From BM524 sp041554435 (GTDB taxonomy: Bacteria > Bacteroidota > Bacteroidia > Bacteroidales > F082): DNA of 7,651 bases. Every line of letters starts with the position of its first letter. The stretch's first letter is position 1. Below, in pieces: positions 1 through 6,755 of this stretch. The notes beneath the pieces are model-generated. The model worked only from the letters and a program-made list of their open reading frames with translations. It was not told the origin of the DNA and did not search any database. The stretch is from contig JBFFLX010000165.1 in the NCBI GenBank assembly GCA_041554435.1, positions 1-7,651 on the forward strand, written 5' to 3'. Position numbers and translations under genes: made by a program.

Positions 1-48
1 ATTAAAACGGATTTGCGCGTATTGGGGGATACGTATGCCGTTGTCTGA
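1..48 (+). CDS. possible 3' end of an upstream gene (partial, weak)
   Basis: Reading frame 1 is open from the first base to a TGA at 46-48 and would encode 15 residues ending LGDTYAVV. This stretch is visibly less AT-rich than the leader that follows (49-108), which suggests it may be the tail of a gene starting outside the window. Fifteen codons are too few to assign a family, and a second frame is also open through this part. It could equally be non-coding leader of the SusC operon. Confidence 0.25.
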   Translation: MKTDLRVLGDTYAVV

Positions 49-53
49 ATTTG
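21..53 (+). promoter_or_regulatory. candidate Bacteroidota-type promoter for the SusC operon
   Basis: TGAATTTG at 46-53 matches the Bacteroidota -7 consensus TAnnTTTG at five of six fixed positions. An ATTG at 21-24 lies 21 bases upstream, where the -33 TTTG element is expected. Transcription would begin near 60, leaving an AT-rich leader of about 50 bases before the SusC start. The -33 match is poor and the site overlaps the possible upstream gene end, so this is only a candidate. No inverted repeats suggesting an invertible promoter are visible here. Confidence 0.25.
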
Positions 54-108
54 TTAAAATTTATTTATTTATATAAAGCTGTTTAATTATTAATTTAAAA
101 CTATTTCT

Positions 109-3100
109 ATGAAAAAAATTGCGCTTTTTTTATCGATTCTCCTTTTTATGGGGACGTTGGTAGCAAACGCTCAAACGAGGAACGTAACTGGTACGGTTAC
201 CTCTGCTGACGATGGGCAACCAATTCCTGGAGTATCGGTATCTGTTAAGGGAACAACCCTTGGTACAATTACCAACATCGATGGATTATTCGAACTTAAA
301 GTTCCAGAGGATTCAAAAACTTTGGTAGTTAGTTTTGTAGGTATGAAAACTCAAAATGTTGAGTTGACTTCTGCATCTGACTATACTATTACTATGAATC
401 CGGATCTCGTTGGTCTTGATGAGGTTGTAGTTACTGCAATTGGTATTCAGCGTAACTCAAGGGAGATTGGTTACTCAATGAGTACAATCGACGAAGAAAA
501 ACTTACCATGGCAAAATCGCCTACTATTGCAACTGGCTTGCAAGGTAAAGTTGCTGGTTTGCAAATTACAACCACCAGTACGGGAGTTAATCCAAGTCAA
601 AGGGTTGTATTAAGGGGTAACCGTTCGTTAACAGGTAACAACCAGGCGTTGTTAGTGCTCGATGGTGTTCCTGTTTCGTTAAGCTATTTAACTTCGTTAA
701 ATCCTAATGACGTTCAGGATATCAGTATTTTGAAGGGTGCAAATGCATCAGCACTTTATGGATCGGATGCAGCCAACGGGGTAATTATGGTTACAACCAA
801 ACAAGGTAGCAAAGACAATATTAAAGTTGAATTCAGTAATACTACTACTTTCGACAAAGTAGCATATTTGCCTGAATTTCAGACTCGTTTTGGGCTAGGT
901 TCCTCAAGCGATATGTATGGTAATCCAGTTTACGAAGCTTATGAGAATCAACAGTATGGTCCAGAATTTAATGGCGAAATGTGGCCAATTGGACGTCCTG
1001 ATGAATATGGTAGATATCAGGAAGTTCCTTACAAGGCTATTCCTGGCGAAAAGGAAGCTTTCTTCGACACTGGTCTTACTATGCAAAACGATCTTTCGTT
1101 TTCTGCCGGAAATGAAAACAGTACTTTTTTTGCATCTATTCAGGATGCAGTTTCTAAAGGTTTACTGCCTGGGGATGAATTAAGACGTGATGCAATTCGT
1201 TTAAATGCATCAAGAAGATACAAAGGATTTCAGGCAATTGGTAATGTGAACTATACACATACCGAAGATGATGTTACTACAGCGAATGTTTTGTGGCCAA
1301 TTTACAATACTGGTCAGAATATTCCATTAACTGATTATGCCGACTGGCGCACGCCTTCTACTCCGGAACAAACAAACTGGGCGGACATTAATCACTATTA
1401 CAACGATTACTACAACAATCCATATACCGACATGGATAAAAACCGTAGAAAAAGAAGACGTGACCAGTTGATTGGAACACTTACTTTTTCTCAGGAAATT
1501 ACATCATGGTTAAATGCCAAAGTTAGAACTTCATTATCAATGAATAATAGTTCTTACAAGTCGACATTTGAAGCCTGGGATTATTCATACTGGGCACAGT
1601 TTGAATCGGGAAGATCAAATTCTAGTGGTGGCGATGTAAAAGCTGATGTTCGGGATCGTTTTGATCATAGTTTCCGCTGGACCAACGATTTTATCTTAAC
1701 TGCACAAAATGAAATTGGCGATTTTAAAATTACTTCAATTTTAGGTGCTACAACACGTTCAACCTATCAAAATTTTCTACAGGTTGATGTAGATGATTTG
1801 GAAGTACCAGGGCTATACAATATTAGTAACCGTTTAGGTCAGTTAAGTGGAAGCCAGGGCTATTACGAAACCCGTAGAACAGGAGTATTTGGTGATATTA
1901 CCTTAGGGTATAAAAACTTCTTATTTCTTCATGCCTCTGGTCGTAACGACTGGGACTCAAGATTAGATCCAGAAAACTGGTCGTTCTTCTACCCTGGAGT
2001 TGATGCATCGTTCGTATTCACAGAAGCAATACCTGGATTAAAAGATAACAATATTCTTTCTTTTGGTAAAATTCGTGGAGGTATTGCCAAAGTAGGTAGT
2101 ATTAATATCAGCCCTTATGATTTGGAGAATGAATTTGGTGTAACTGGTGGTTTCCCTTTTGGTGACTTAACTGCACACTCAATTAGTGGTTCATTAAAGA
2201 ACCGTTATTTGGAACCTGAATTTACGCTTTCGAAAGAAATTGGTGTAGATTTAAACTTCCTGGATTCAAGAATTAATTTGGAAGCAGGTTATTATACCAT
2301 GACAACTACAAACCAGACTTTACCAGCTCAAATTACCTATAGTTCGGGTTACAGCTCGATGTATGTAAATGCTGGTGAAATGAAAAACAGCGGAATTGAG
2401 ATTGAATTAGCTTTGGTTCCGGTTTCTAAAAAAGATTTTCGTTGGGATGTAAATATTAATTATGCCAATTGGAAGAGTGAAGTAGTAAAGTTGACCGATG
2501 AGTTTACTGAACTTTCATTAGGTAACTTTGTTTACGCCATTGAAGGAGAAGCTTATCCGGTAAATAAAGCCTCTGATTTTGACAGAGTGATGGATGAAAA
2601 TAGTCCTTATTTTGGAAGAATAATTGTGGATGAAGTAACTGGTTTGCCTACAAAAAGCACCGATTTAGTTATAACAGGACAGACTACACCTAAACATATT
2701 TTAGGTTTACAAACCTATTTAAGATACAAAGGATTTACAGCTGGTATATCTGCTGAATACCGTGGTGGACACGTATTACGAAGTGGACCAGGACAAGATA
2801 TGGCATTCCCTGGTATCTCAGCAATTACTGCTTCTGCGGGTCGCGAAAGATTTGTATTTCCAGAATCGGTTATAAATGTTGGAAGTACCGAGAATCCAGT
2901 GTACGAAGAAAATACAAATATTACAACTAACGATGGTAATGTTGATTTCTGGACACAAACATACCGTAGTAATAGTCGCCCATTTGTTACTAATGCTGCG
3001 TTCTGGAAAATTCGTGAAGTAAGTTTATATTACGATGTACCTGCCAATTTGTTGAATACTTCTACAGGTGGTTTTGTAAAAGGTGTGAAAGCTGGTTTCG

Positions 3101-3252
3101 TTGGAAGGAACTTATGGATGTTCTTGCCAGATTCGAATATGTATGGAGATCCTGAAGCAAATAATGGTACAGGAAATGATGTTGGTTATTCACCGGCAGC
3201 TGCTATTCCTCCAACTAAATCGTTTGGATTTAACGTAACAATTACATTCTAA
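109..3252 (+). CDS. SusC/RagA-family TonB-dependent outer-membrane transporter
   Basis: This 1047-residue protein has the usual length of a SusC-type importer, which moves glycans, peptides or other oligomers across the outer membrane using TonB-ExbBD energy. A signal peptide covers residues 1-21 with an ANA|Q cleavage site. A carboxypeptidase-regulatory-like beta domain follows (about 25-97), then a TonB-box-like DEVVVTAIG (104-112). The plug (about 115-232) carries the SusC/RagA hallmarks LLVLDGVPV and DISILKGANASALYGS. The rest is the 22-strand barrel, ending in a terminal phenylalanine (NVTITF), the outer-membrane insertion signal. There is no N-terminal STN domain, so it is not expected to signal to an anti-sigma factor. 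A basic run RRKRRR lies at 446-451. The ATG precedes a classic MKK signal peptide, and no Shine-Dalgarno is visible, as is usual in this phylum. SusD follows after 20 bp. The family is certain; the substrate cannot be read from the sequence. Confidence 0.97.
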   Translation: MKKIALFLSILLFMGTLVANAQTRNVTGTVTSADDGQPIPGVSVSVKGTTLGTITNIDGLFELKVPEDSKTLVVSFVGMKTQNVELTSASDYTITMNPDLVGLDEVVVTAIGIQRNSREIGYSMSTIDEEKLTMAKSPTIATGLQGKVAGLQITTTSTGVNPSQRVVLRGNRSLTGNNQALLVLDGVPVSLSYLTSLNPNDVQDISILKGANASALYGSDAANGVIMVTTKQGSKDNIKVEFSNTTTFDKVAYLPEFQTRFGLGSSSDMYGNPVYEAYENQQYGPEFNGEMWPIGRPDEYGRYQEVPYKAIPGEKEAFFDTGLTMQNDLSFSAGNENSTFFASIQDAVSKGLLPGDELRRDAIRLNASRRYKGFQAIGNVNYTHTEDDVTTANVLWPIYNTGQNIPLTDYADWRTPSTPEQTNWADINHYYNDYYNNPYTDMDKNRRKRRRDQLIGTLTFSQEITSWLNAKVRTSLSMNNSSYKSTFEAWDYSYWAQFESGRSNSSGGDVKADVRDRFDHSFRWTNDFILTAQNEIGDFKITSILGATTRSTYQNFLQVDVDDLEVPGLYNISNRLGQLSGSQGYYETRRTGVFGDITLGYKNFLFLHASGRNDWDSRLDPENWSFFYPGVDASFVFTEAIPGLKDNNILSFGKIRGGIAKVGSINISPYDLENEFGVTGGFPFGDLTAHSISGSLKNRYLEPEFTLSKEIGVDLNFLDSRINLEAGYYTMTTTNQTLPAQITYSSGYSSMYVNAGEMKNSGIEIELALVPVSKKDFRWDVNINYANWKSEVVKLTDEFTELSLGNFVYAIEGEAYPVNKASDFDRVMDENSPYFGRIIVDEVTGLPTKSTDLVITGQTTPKHILGLQTYLRYKGFTAGISAEYRGGHVLRSGPGQDMAFPGISAITASAGRERFVFPESVINVGSTENPVYEENTNITTNDGNVDFWTQTYRSNSRPFVTNAAFWKIREVSLYYDVPANLLNTSTGGFVKGVKAGFVGRNLWMFLPDSNMYGDPEANNGTGNDVGYSPAAAIPPTKSFGFNVTITF

Positions 3253-3272
3253 TCATTTAAAAAAGTAGAAAC

Positions 3273-4850
3273 ATGAAAAAAATTAGAATATATTTATTAT
3301 TGGCTCTCCTTTTTATTGGAGCAGCAGGATGTACGGATTATCTTGATGTAAATCAAAATCCTAACGATTTAACCACTTCAACCAAAGATTTAGTAATGGT
3401 TGGTGCTCAAAAACAATTTGCTGAACGTCAGCAGGTGGGTAGCAGTTTTGATTTAACCGGGGCTTGGATTGGATACTTCGGCCACTCAGGTGGTTGGTCG
3501 GGTTGGAACTCGGTGAAAAGTTATAATATGACTTCTTCAGACTACAATGCAATATTTAATAACCCGATGTTAAACGAACTGAAAAATTTGGGATATGTAG
3601 AACAAAAAGGTTGGGAAGATGAAAATGTTGCATACGTTGCAGTTGCACGAATTATGAAGGCTGCACTTTTCCAGCGTTTGGTTGATACCTATGGAGATAT
3701 TCCATATTTTGAAGCTGTAAAAGGTTTTGAGGGTAATACACAGCCTGTTTACGACGATGCACAAGTAATTTATGAGGATCTGGTAGTTCAATTAGATACT
3801 GCTATTCTTTTATTGAAAGAAGCTGAGGAAGCAACATTAATGTTGGAAAGTAAATACGATATTATTGGTGGCGGCGATATTCCAACCTGGAAACAATATG
3901 CCAATACTTTAAAATTACGTGTTTTATTACGTCAGGCAGAAATGAGTGGTCGTCAATCATACATTAGTTCAAATATGAATTTTGATGCCAGTGGTTTTAT
4001 TACAGCATCGCTTACTTCAAATCCTGGTTATATCACTAATCAAGCGGGTAAAATGAATCCGATTTATGCATATGGAAAAGACAACAATGGCAATTTAACG
4101 AATGCAAACCAACAATTTGGTTTAAATAGGTTTTTGTCTAGTTTATATAAAGAAAGTAGCGATCCAAGATTGCAACTTTGTTGGGAGCCAGGCGTCGATT
4201 CTGAAGATTATAGTTGGTCTCTTCAGTTAGGCCAAAATTCTGATGAAAGAGACCATTGGAACCATAGTTCAGTTCGCATGGGACCTGGCACATATGGAGA
4301 AAGTGATGACGATGTGGTTGTAATGTCGATTGTTGAAGCTGACTTCTTAATTGCTGAAGCTTTGGCAAGAGGTTATAATTTGTCATCAGCAGGTGTATCT
4401 GAAAGTGCCAAAGACATGTTTGAAAAAGGTATTGATGACTCTTTTGATTATTACGGACCAAGAGCTGGTGTAACCGGAGCTGATTTGGATACCTTAAAAA
4501 TGGATTATGCATTTACTTTAAACGGAAATGCTGCTTGGAACGATTCAAATCCTTTGAAATCAATTATGTATCAAAAATACATTGCTGGTCTTGGACTTTA
4601 TCATTACGAAACATGGGCTGATTTCCGCAGAACAGGATATCCAGAACCGCTTGATCCAAGTGTTGTTGATAACTCAATGATTTCATACTACAGTAATATT
4701 GTAAGGGCTCAGGTTCCAGTACGTATGTTGTATGTGCAAAGAGAATTAGACCTTAACGCAGATAATGTAAATGCTGCCATTAGTAAAACTGGTGTTCCTT
4801 ATAACTCTGATTTTATTATGGATGCCAGAATTTTCTGGGATGTTAAATAG
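3273..4850 (+). CDS. SusD/RagB-like outer-membrane lipoprotein (SusD-like_2 type)
   Basis: This 525-residue protein is the surface lid that pairs with the SusC transporter encoded 20 bp upstream and captures its ligand. It begins with a lipoprotein signal peptide, with lipobox AAGC and lipidated Cys20. The mature start CTDYLDVNQNPN is the typical SusD N-terminus. The family hallmark DTYGDIPYFEA lies at about 138-148, and the helical segment IPTWKQYANTLKLRVLLR (203-220) matches the TPR-like SusD core. The phrasing (NQNPND, early WIGYFGH) suggests the SusD-like_2 branch rather than the original starch SusD, but that assignment is from memory of the family. Tryptophans at 65, 75 and 78 in a Gly-rich loop could contribute to ligand contact (inference). 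Length is normal and the gene is intact. Co-transcription with its neighbours is very likely from spacing. The ligand is unknown. Confidence 0.96.
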   Translation: MKKIRIYLLLALLFIGAAGCTDYLDVNQNPNDLTTSTKDLVMVGAQKQFAERQQVGSSFDLTGAWIGYFGHSGGWSGWNSVKSYNMTSSDYNAIFNNPMLNELKNLGYVEQKGWEDENVAYVAVARIMKAALFQRLVDTYGDIPYFEAVKGFEGNTQPVYDDAQVIYEDLVVQLDTAILLLKEAEEATLMLESKYDIIGGGDIPTWKQYANTLKLRVLLRQAEMSGRQSYISSNMNFDASGFITASLTSNPGYITNQAGKMNPIYAYGKDNNGNLTNANQQFGLNRFLSSLYKESSDPRLQLCWEPGVDSEDYSWSLQLGQNSDERDHWNHSSVRMGPGTYGESDDDVVVMSIVEADFLIAEALARGYNLSSAGVSESAKDMFEKGIDDSFDYYGPRAGVTGADLDTLKMDYAFTLNGNAAWNDSNPLKSIMYQKYIAGLGLYHYETWADFRRTGYPEPLDPSVVDNSMISYYSNIVRAQVPVRMLYVQRELDLNADNVNAAISKTGVPYNSDFIMDARIFWDVK

Positions 4851-4879
4851 TAATTGTATAAATTATAATTGAATAAAAA

Positions 4880-5797
4880 ATGAATACATTAAGAAAAATA
4901 TTTATATCAATAACAGCGGTTGCGTTACTTTTTCTAACATCTTGTTTGGATGATGAGATGGTGGATGTAATGAATCCTGATTTCGCAAGCAGCCCGTATA
5001 TTGTTGATTTTAATGAAATGCCGAATGCTTCTGGCTATGTTAAAAGGAGTCTGGAGTTGGCATCTGATCCAAATGCAGCTTTTCCTGCAAGTTTTAAAGT
5101 GAATCTTTCTTCTCCATGGCAATTGGAGGAAGATTTAACAGTAACTGTAAAGTTAGATGAAGCTGCGGTGACCAGATATATCGCAGATAATCCTGATGCA
5201 GGTTTTGAATTGTTACCGTCTAACTGGCACGATTTTACCGAAGTTCAGGTTGTAATTCCTGCAGGTGAACGTGAAGTTGATTTTACGGCCAATTTTAAAA
5301 CTGCTGGTATTGCTATCGAAGATAAGTTTATGATTGCTTTTACCATTACAGGAACATCAAATCCGAACGTATTGCTTAGTGGTAATTTTGGAACTCAATA
5401 TGCTTTTATTGGAGTGAAAAATAAGTACCACGGAAACTATAACCTTACCGGGCAGTGGTGGTACCATGGAACAGATGATTTTTCGGGATATATGCCTGAA
5501 ACTACTTCTTTGAGAACAACATCTGCAACTGGGCTTGTAACGCAATACTCTTATGCAGGTTGGGGCGATATGGAGATTGAGGTTGATCAAACTCCTCAAG
5601 CAATTGATGGGCATTCGGAAGCCTACAAACTTGTTCTAACTAAAAATGACGACCCTGATGGCTGGGTGCAGTTAGATGACTACCAAGGTGGCGTTTGGAA
5701 CTATTGTTATAAAGATAGTGACGGAAAATGGGTGTTTAAAATGGCATTCCAATATTACAGTAACGTTTCTTGGCATATTTATACTCAAATAGATTAA
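4880..5797 (+). CDS. DUF1735 (BT_3987-like N-terminal) domain surface lipoprotein
   Basis: This 305-residue protein has a lipoprotein signal peptide with the lipobox ending at Cys22. The residues after the cysteine, CLDDE, are acidic like the lipoprotein export signal that directs Bacteroidota lipoproteins to the cell surface. Residues about 35-178 resemble the DUF1735 beta-sandwich found in accessory proteins of Sus-like loci. They include a tract like that of related proteins: VTVKLDEAAVTRY, then a segment with LLPSNWHDF and VVIPAGE. From about 182 (KYHGNYNLTG) a second beta-rich domain begins, possibly the BT_3044-like/DUF4361 type, with tryptophans at 193, 194, 228, 262, 273, 284 and 298. 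No catalytic motif is visible. It lies 29 bp after SusD and directly before a terminator, so it is the last gene of the operon. A ligand-binding accessory role at the cell surface is inferred from location and family. Confidence 0.85.
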   Translation: MNTLRKIFISITAVALLFLTSCLDDEMVDVMNPDFASSPYIVDFNEMPNASGYVKRSLELASDPNAAFPASFKVNLSSPWQLEEDLTVTVKLDEAAVTRYIADNPDAGFELLPSNWHDFTEVQVVIPAGEREVDFTANFKTAGIAIEDKFMIAFTITGTSNPNVLLSGNFGTQYAFIGVKNKYHGNYNLTGQWWYHGTDDFSGYMPETTSLRTTSATGLVTQYSYAGWGDMEIEVDQTPQAIDGHSEAYKLVLTKNDDPDGWVQLDDYQGGVWNYCYKDSDGKWVFKMAFQYYSNVSWHIYTQID

Positions 5798-5815
5798 TCT
5801 GATTTGAAAGATAAT

Positions 5816-5851
5816 AAAAAGACCACCCGTAATTCCGGGTGGTTTTTTTTT
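5816..5851 (+). terminator. Rho-independent terminator of the SusC-SusD-DUF1735 operon
   Basis: A perfect 8-bp GC-rich stem, ACCACCCG at 5822-5829 with CGGGTGGT at 5836-5843, encloses a 6-base loop. It is followed by an uninterrupted run of nine T residues (5843-5851). The A-run before the stem can extend pairing with the T-run through a G-U pair. It lies about 20 bases after the stop of the DUF1735 gene. It marks the end of the three-gene unit and separates it from the beta-barrel gene downstream. The A-run on the left could give weak termination in the other direction, but no minus-strand gene faces it. Confidence 0.93.
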
Positions 5852-6027
5852 GAAAAACAATAAAAGATAATAGTGGAATTTTTGATTTTTTGCCTGTTTT
5901 ACAAATGATTAGGGATACGCAGAAAAGAATTGTTTTAAATTCTTAGTTGAGAGCTCTAAACTCCTCTGTTTTTATATATTTACATGCTTGATCAAAAACC
6001 GACAATTACGTATAACAAGATTATTTC

Positions 6028-6666
6028 ATGAAAAATATTTTAATATTATTATTATTATTAGCTATTACCTTTAATACTTTTGCCTCAGAACTAGGGCTAA
6101 CACCCTCTAAGGATGAAATAAAGGCGATTAGTGGAGATGGAGCAGACCCTAAACTTTCTATTCTTCGATTGCAAAACAAAGTTATTGCAGGGATTGAAGT
6201 TTCCATTAATCCATCTGTTACTTTAAAAGATGAGTTTTTAACACGTACTTTAGCTAATTTTAGAATTGGTTATCGTTTGGATAAACACGTTTTAACCGGT
6301 TCGTTAGGAGTTGAGTTTACTGATGAGATGTTTATGCCTGTTACGATCGATTACAAATTCTATTTTAATAAAGAAAAGGTGTGGGCTCCCTATTTTTATG
6401 GTCAGGCTGGTTATAGTTGGCATTTAAAGAAGAACATTAACTCACGCTACAATACCTCGCAATATTCACAATATGATGCTGGTGTTTTAGCTTCAGTAGG
6501 TTTTGGTTATTCTTATACGACCAATCTGAACGAGTTTTATTTTTCGCTGGGATACTCTTATCGAAATTATGTGGAAGTAATTCCACCGGCCTCGAAGAAT
6601 GTAGAAGGAATAAATATTGATAGATCTATGAATGGTTTATCTATCAATATTGGTGTTAATTTTTAA
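6028..6666 (+). CDS. small secreted outer-membrane beta-barrel protein, function unknown
   Basis: The 212-residue product starts with a strongly hydrophobic signal peptide, including five consecutive leucines (7-11), and probable cleavage after Ala19. The first 30 or so mature residues are polar and look unstructured. From about residue 50 the sequence shows repeated amphipathic beta strands with aromatic ends: LANFRIGYRL, VTIDYKFYF, YFYGQAGYSW, ASVGFGYSY, FYFSLGYSYRNY. It closes with SINIGVNF, ending in the phenylalanine typical of barrel insertion signals. Size and pattern fit an eight-strand OmpA/OmpW-like 'outer membrane protein beta-barrel' domain. Such proteins serve as pores, adhesins or structural proteins, and no motif here decides which. 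It is preceded by a 230-bp gap containing the terminator of the upstream operon, so it probably has its own promoter. The best -7-like match I see is TATATTTA at 5975-5982, without a matching -33 element. Confidence 0.75.
   Translation: MKNILILLLLLAITFNTFASELGLTPSKDEIKAISGDGADPKLSILRLQNKVIAGIEVSINPSVTLKDEFLTRTLANFRIGYRLDKHVLTGSLGVEFTDEMFMPVTIDYKFYFNKEKVWAPYFYGQAGYSWHLKKNINSRYNTSQYSQYDAGVLASVGFGYSYTTNLNEFYFSLGYSYRNYVEVIPPASKNVEGINIDRSMNGLSINIGVNF
6046..6060 (+). repeat. (TTA)5 trinucleotide repeat in the signal-peptide codons
   Basis: Five consecutive TTA codons encode the leucine core (residues 7-11) of the beta-barrel protein's signal peptide. Because the unit is three bases, slippage would lengthen or shorten the hydrophobic core without breaking the frame. 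In AT-rich genomes TTA is the common leucine codon, so this may be simple codon bias. Confidence 0.8.
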
Positions 6667-6712
6667 TTTAGAGTTTCTCAGAACAGATATAAAACAAATT
6701 TAAATTGATGGT

Positions 6713-6720
6713 TAAGTTTG
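6713..6720 (+). promoter_or_regulatory. candidate -7 promoter element for the MORN-repeat gene
   Basis: TAAGTTTG is a perfect match to the Bacteroidota -7 consensus TAnnTTTG. It places a start site near 6726-6728 and a leader of about 30 bases before the ATG at 6756. No convincing TTTG/TTG -33 element lies 18-21 bases upstream. That stretch is A/T-rich and contains a 10-bp palindrome, AATTTAAATT, at 6697-6706. The site sits in the 89-bp gap after the beta-barrel gene and implies the MORN gene can be transcribed on its own. Confidence 0.45.
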
Positions 6721-6755
6721 TTATATTTATATAAAATAATTTCAATTTTTAGTTT

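Noticed and set aside
1..108. Possible invertible (phase-variable) promoter upstream of SusC
   Set aside because: Such promoters are known for Bacteroides surface genes, but no pair of flanking inverted repeats is visible in the available 108 bases and no invertase gene is present.
917..1183. 88-codon plus-strand frame inside the SusC gene
   Set aside because: It is fully contained in the SusC plug/barrel coding sequence in another frame, with no recognisable protein features.
4138..4512. 124-codon open frame on the minus strand inside the SusD gene
   Set aside because: It is antisense to a strong SusD gene. Its product is rich in His, Leu and Gln, with no signal or domain, as expected from the complement of this coding sequence.
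5357..5614. 85-codon minus-strand frame inside the DUF1735 gene
   Set aside because: It is antisense to a convincing lipoprotein gene. It is Cys/Arg/Ser-rich with low-complexity composition typical of a shadow frame.
5925..5944. Inverted repeat AAGAATT / AATTCTT with a 6-base loop between the terminator and the beta-barrel gene
   Set aside because: The stem is seven base pairs, almost all A-T, with no following T-run, and is likely by chance in such AT-rich sequence. It is not supported as a terminator or operator.
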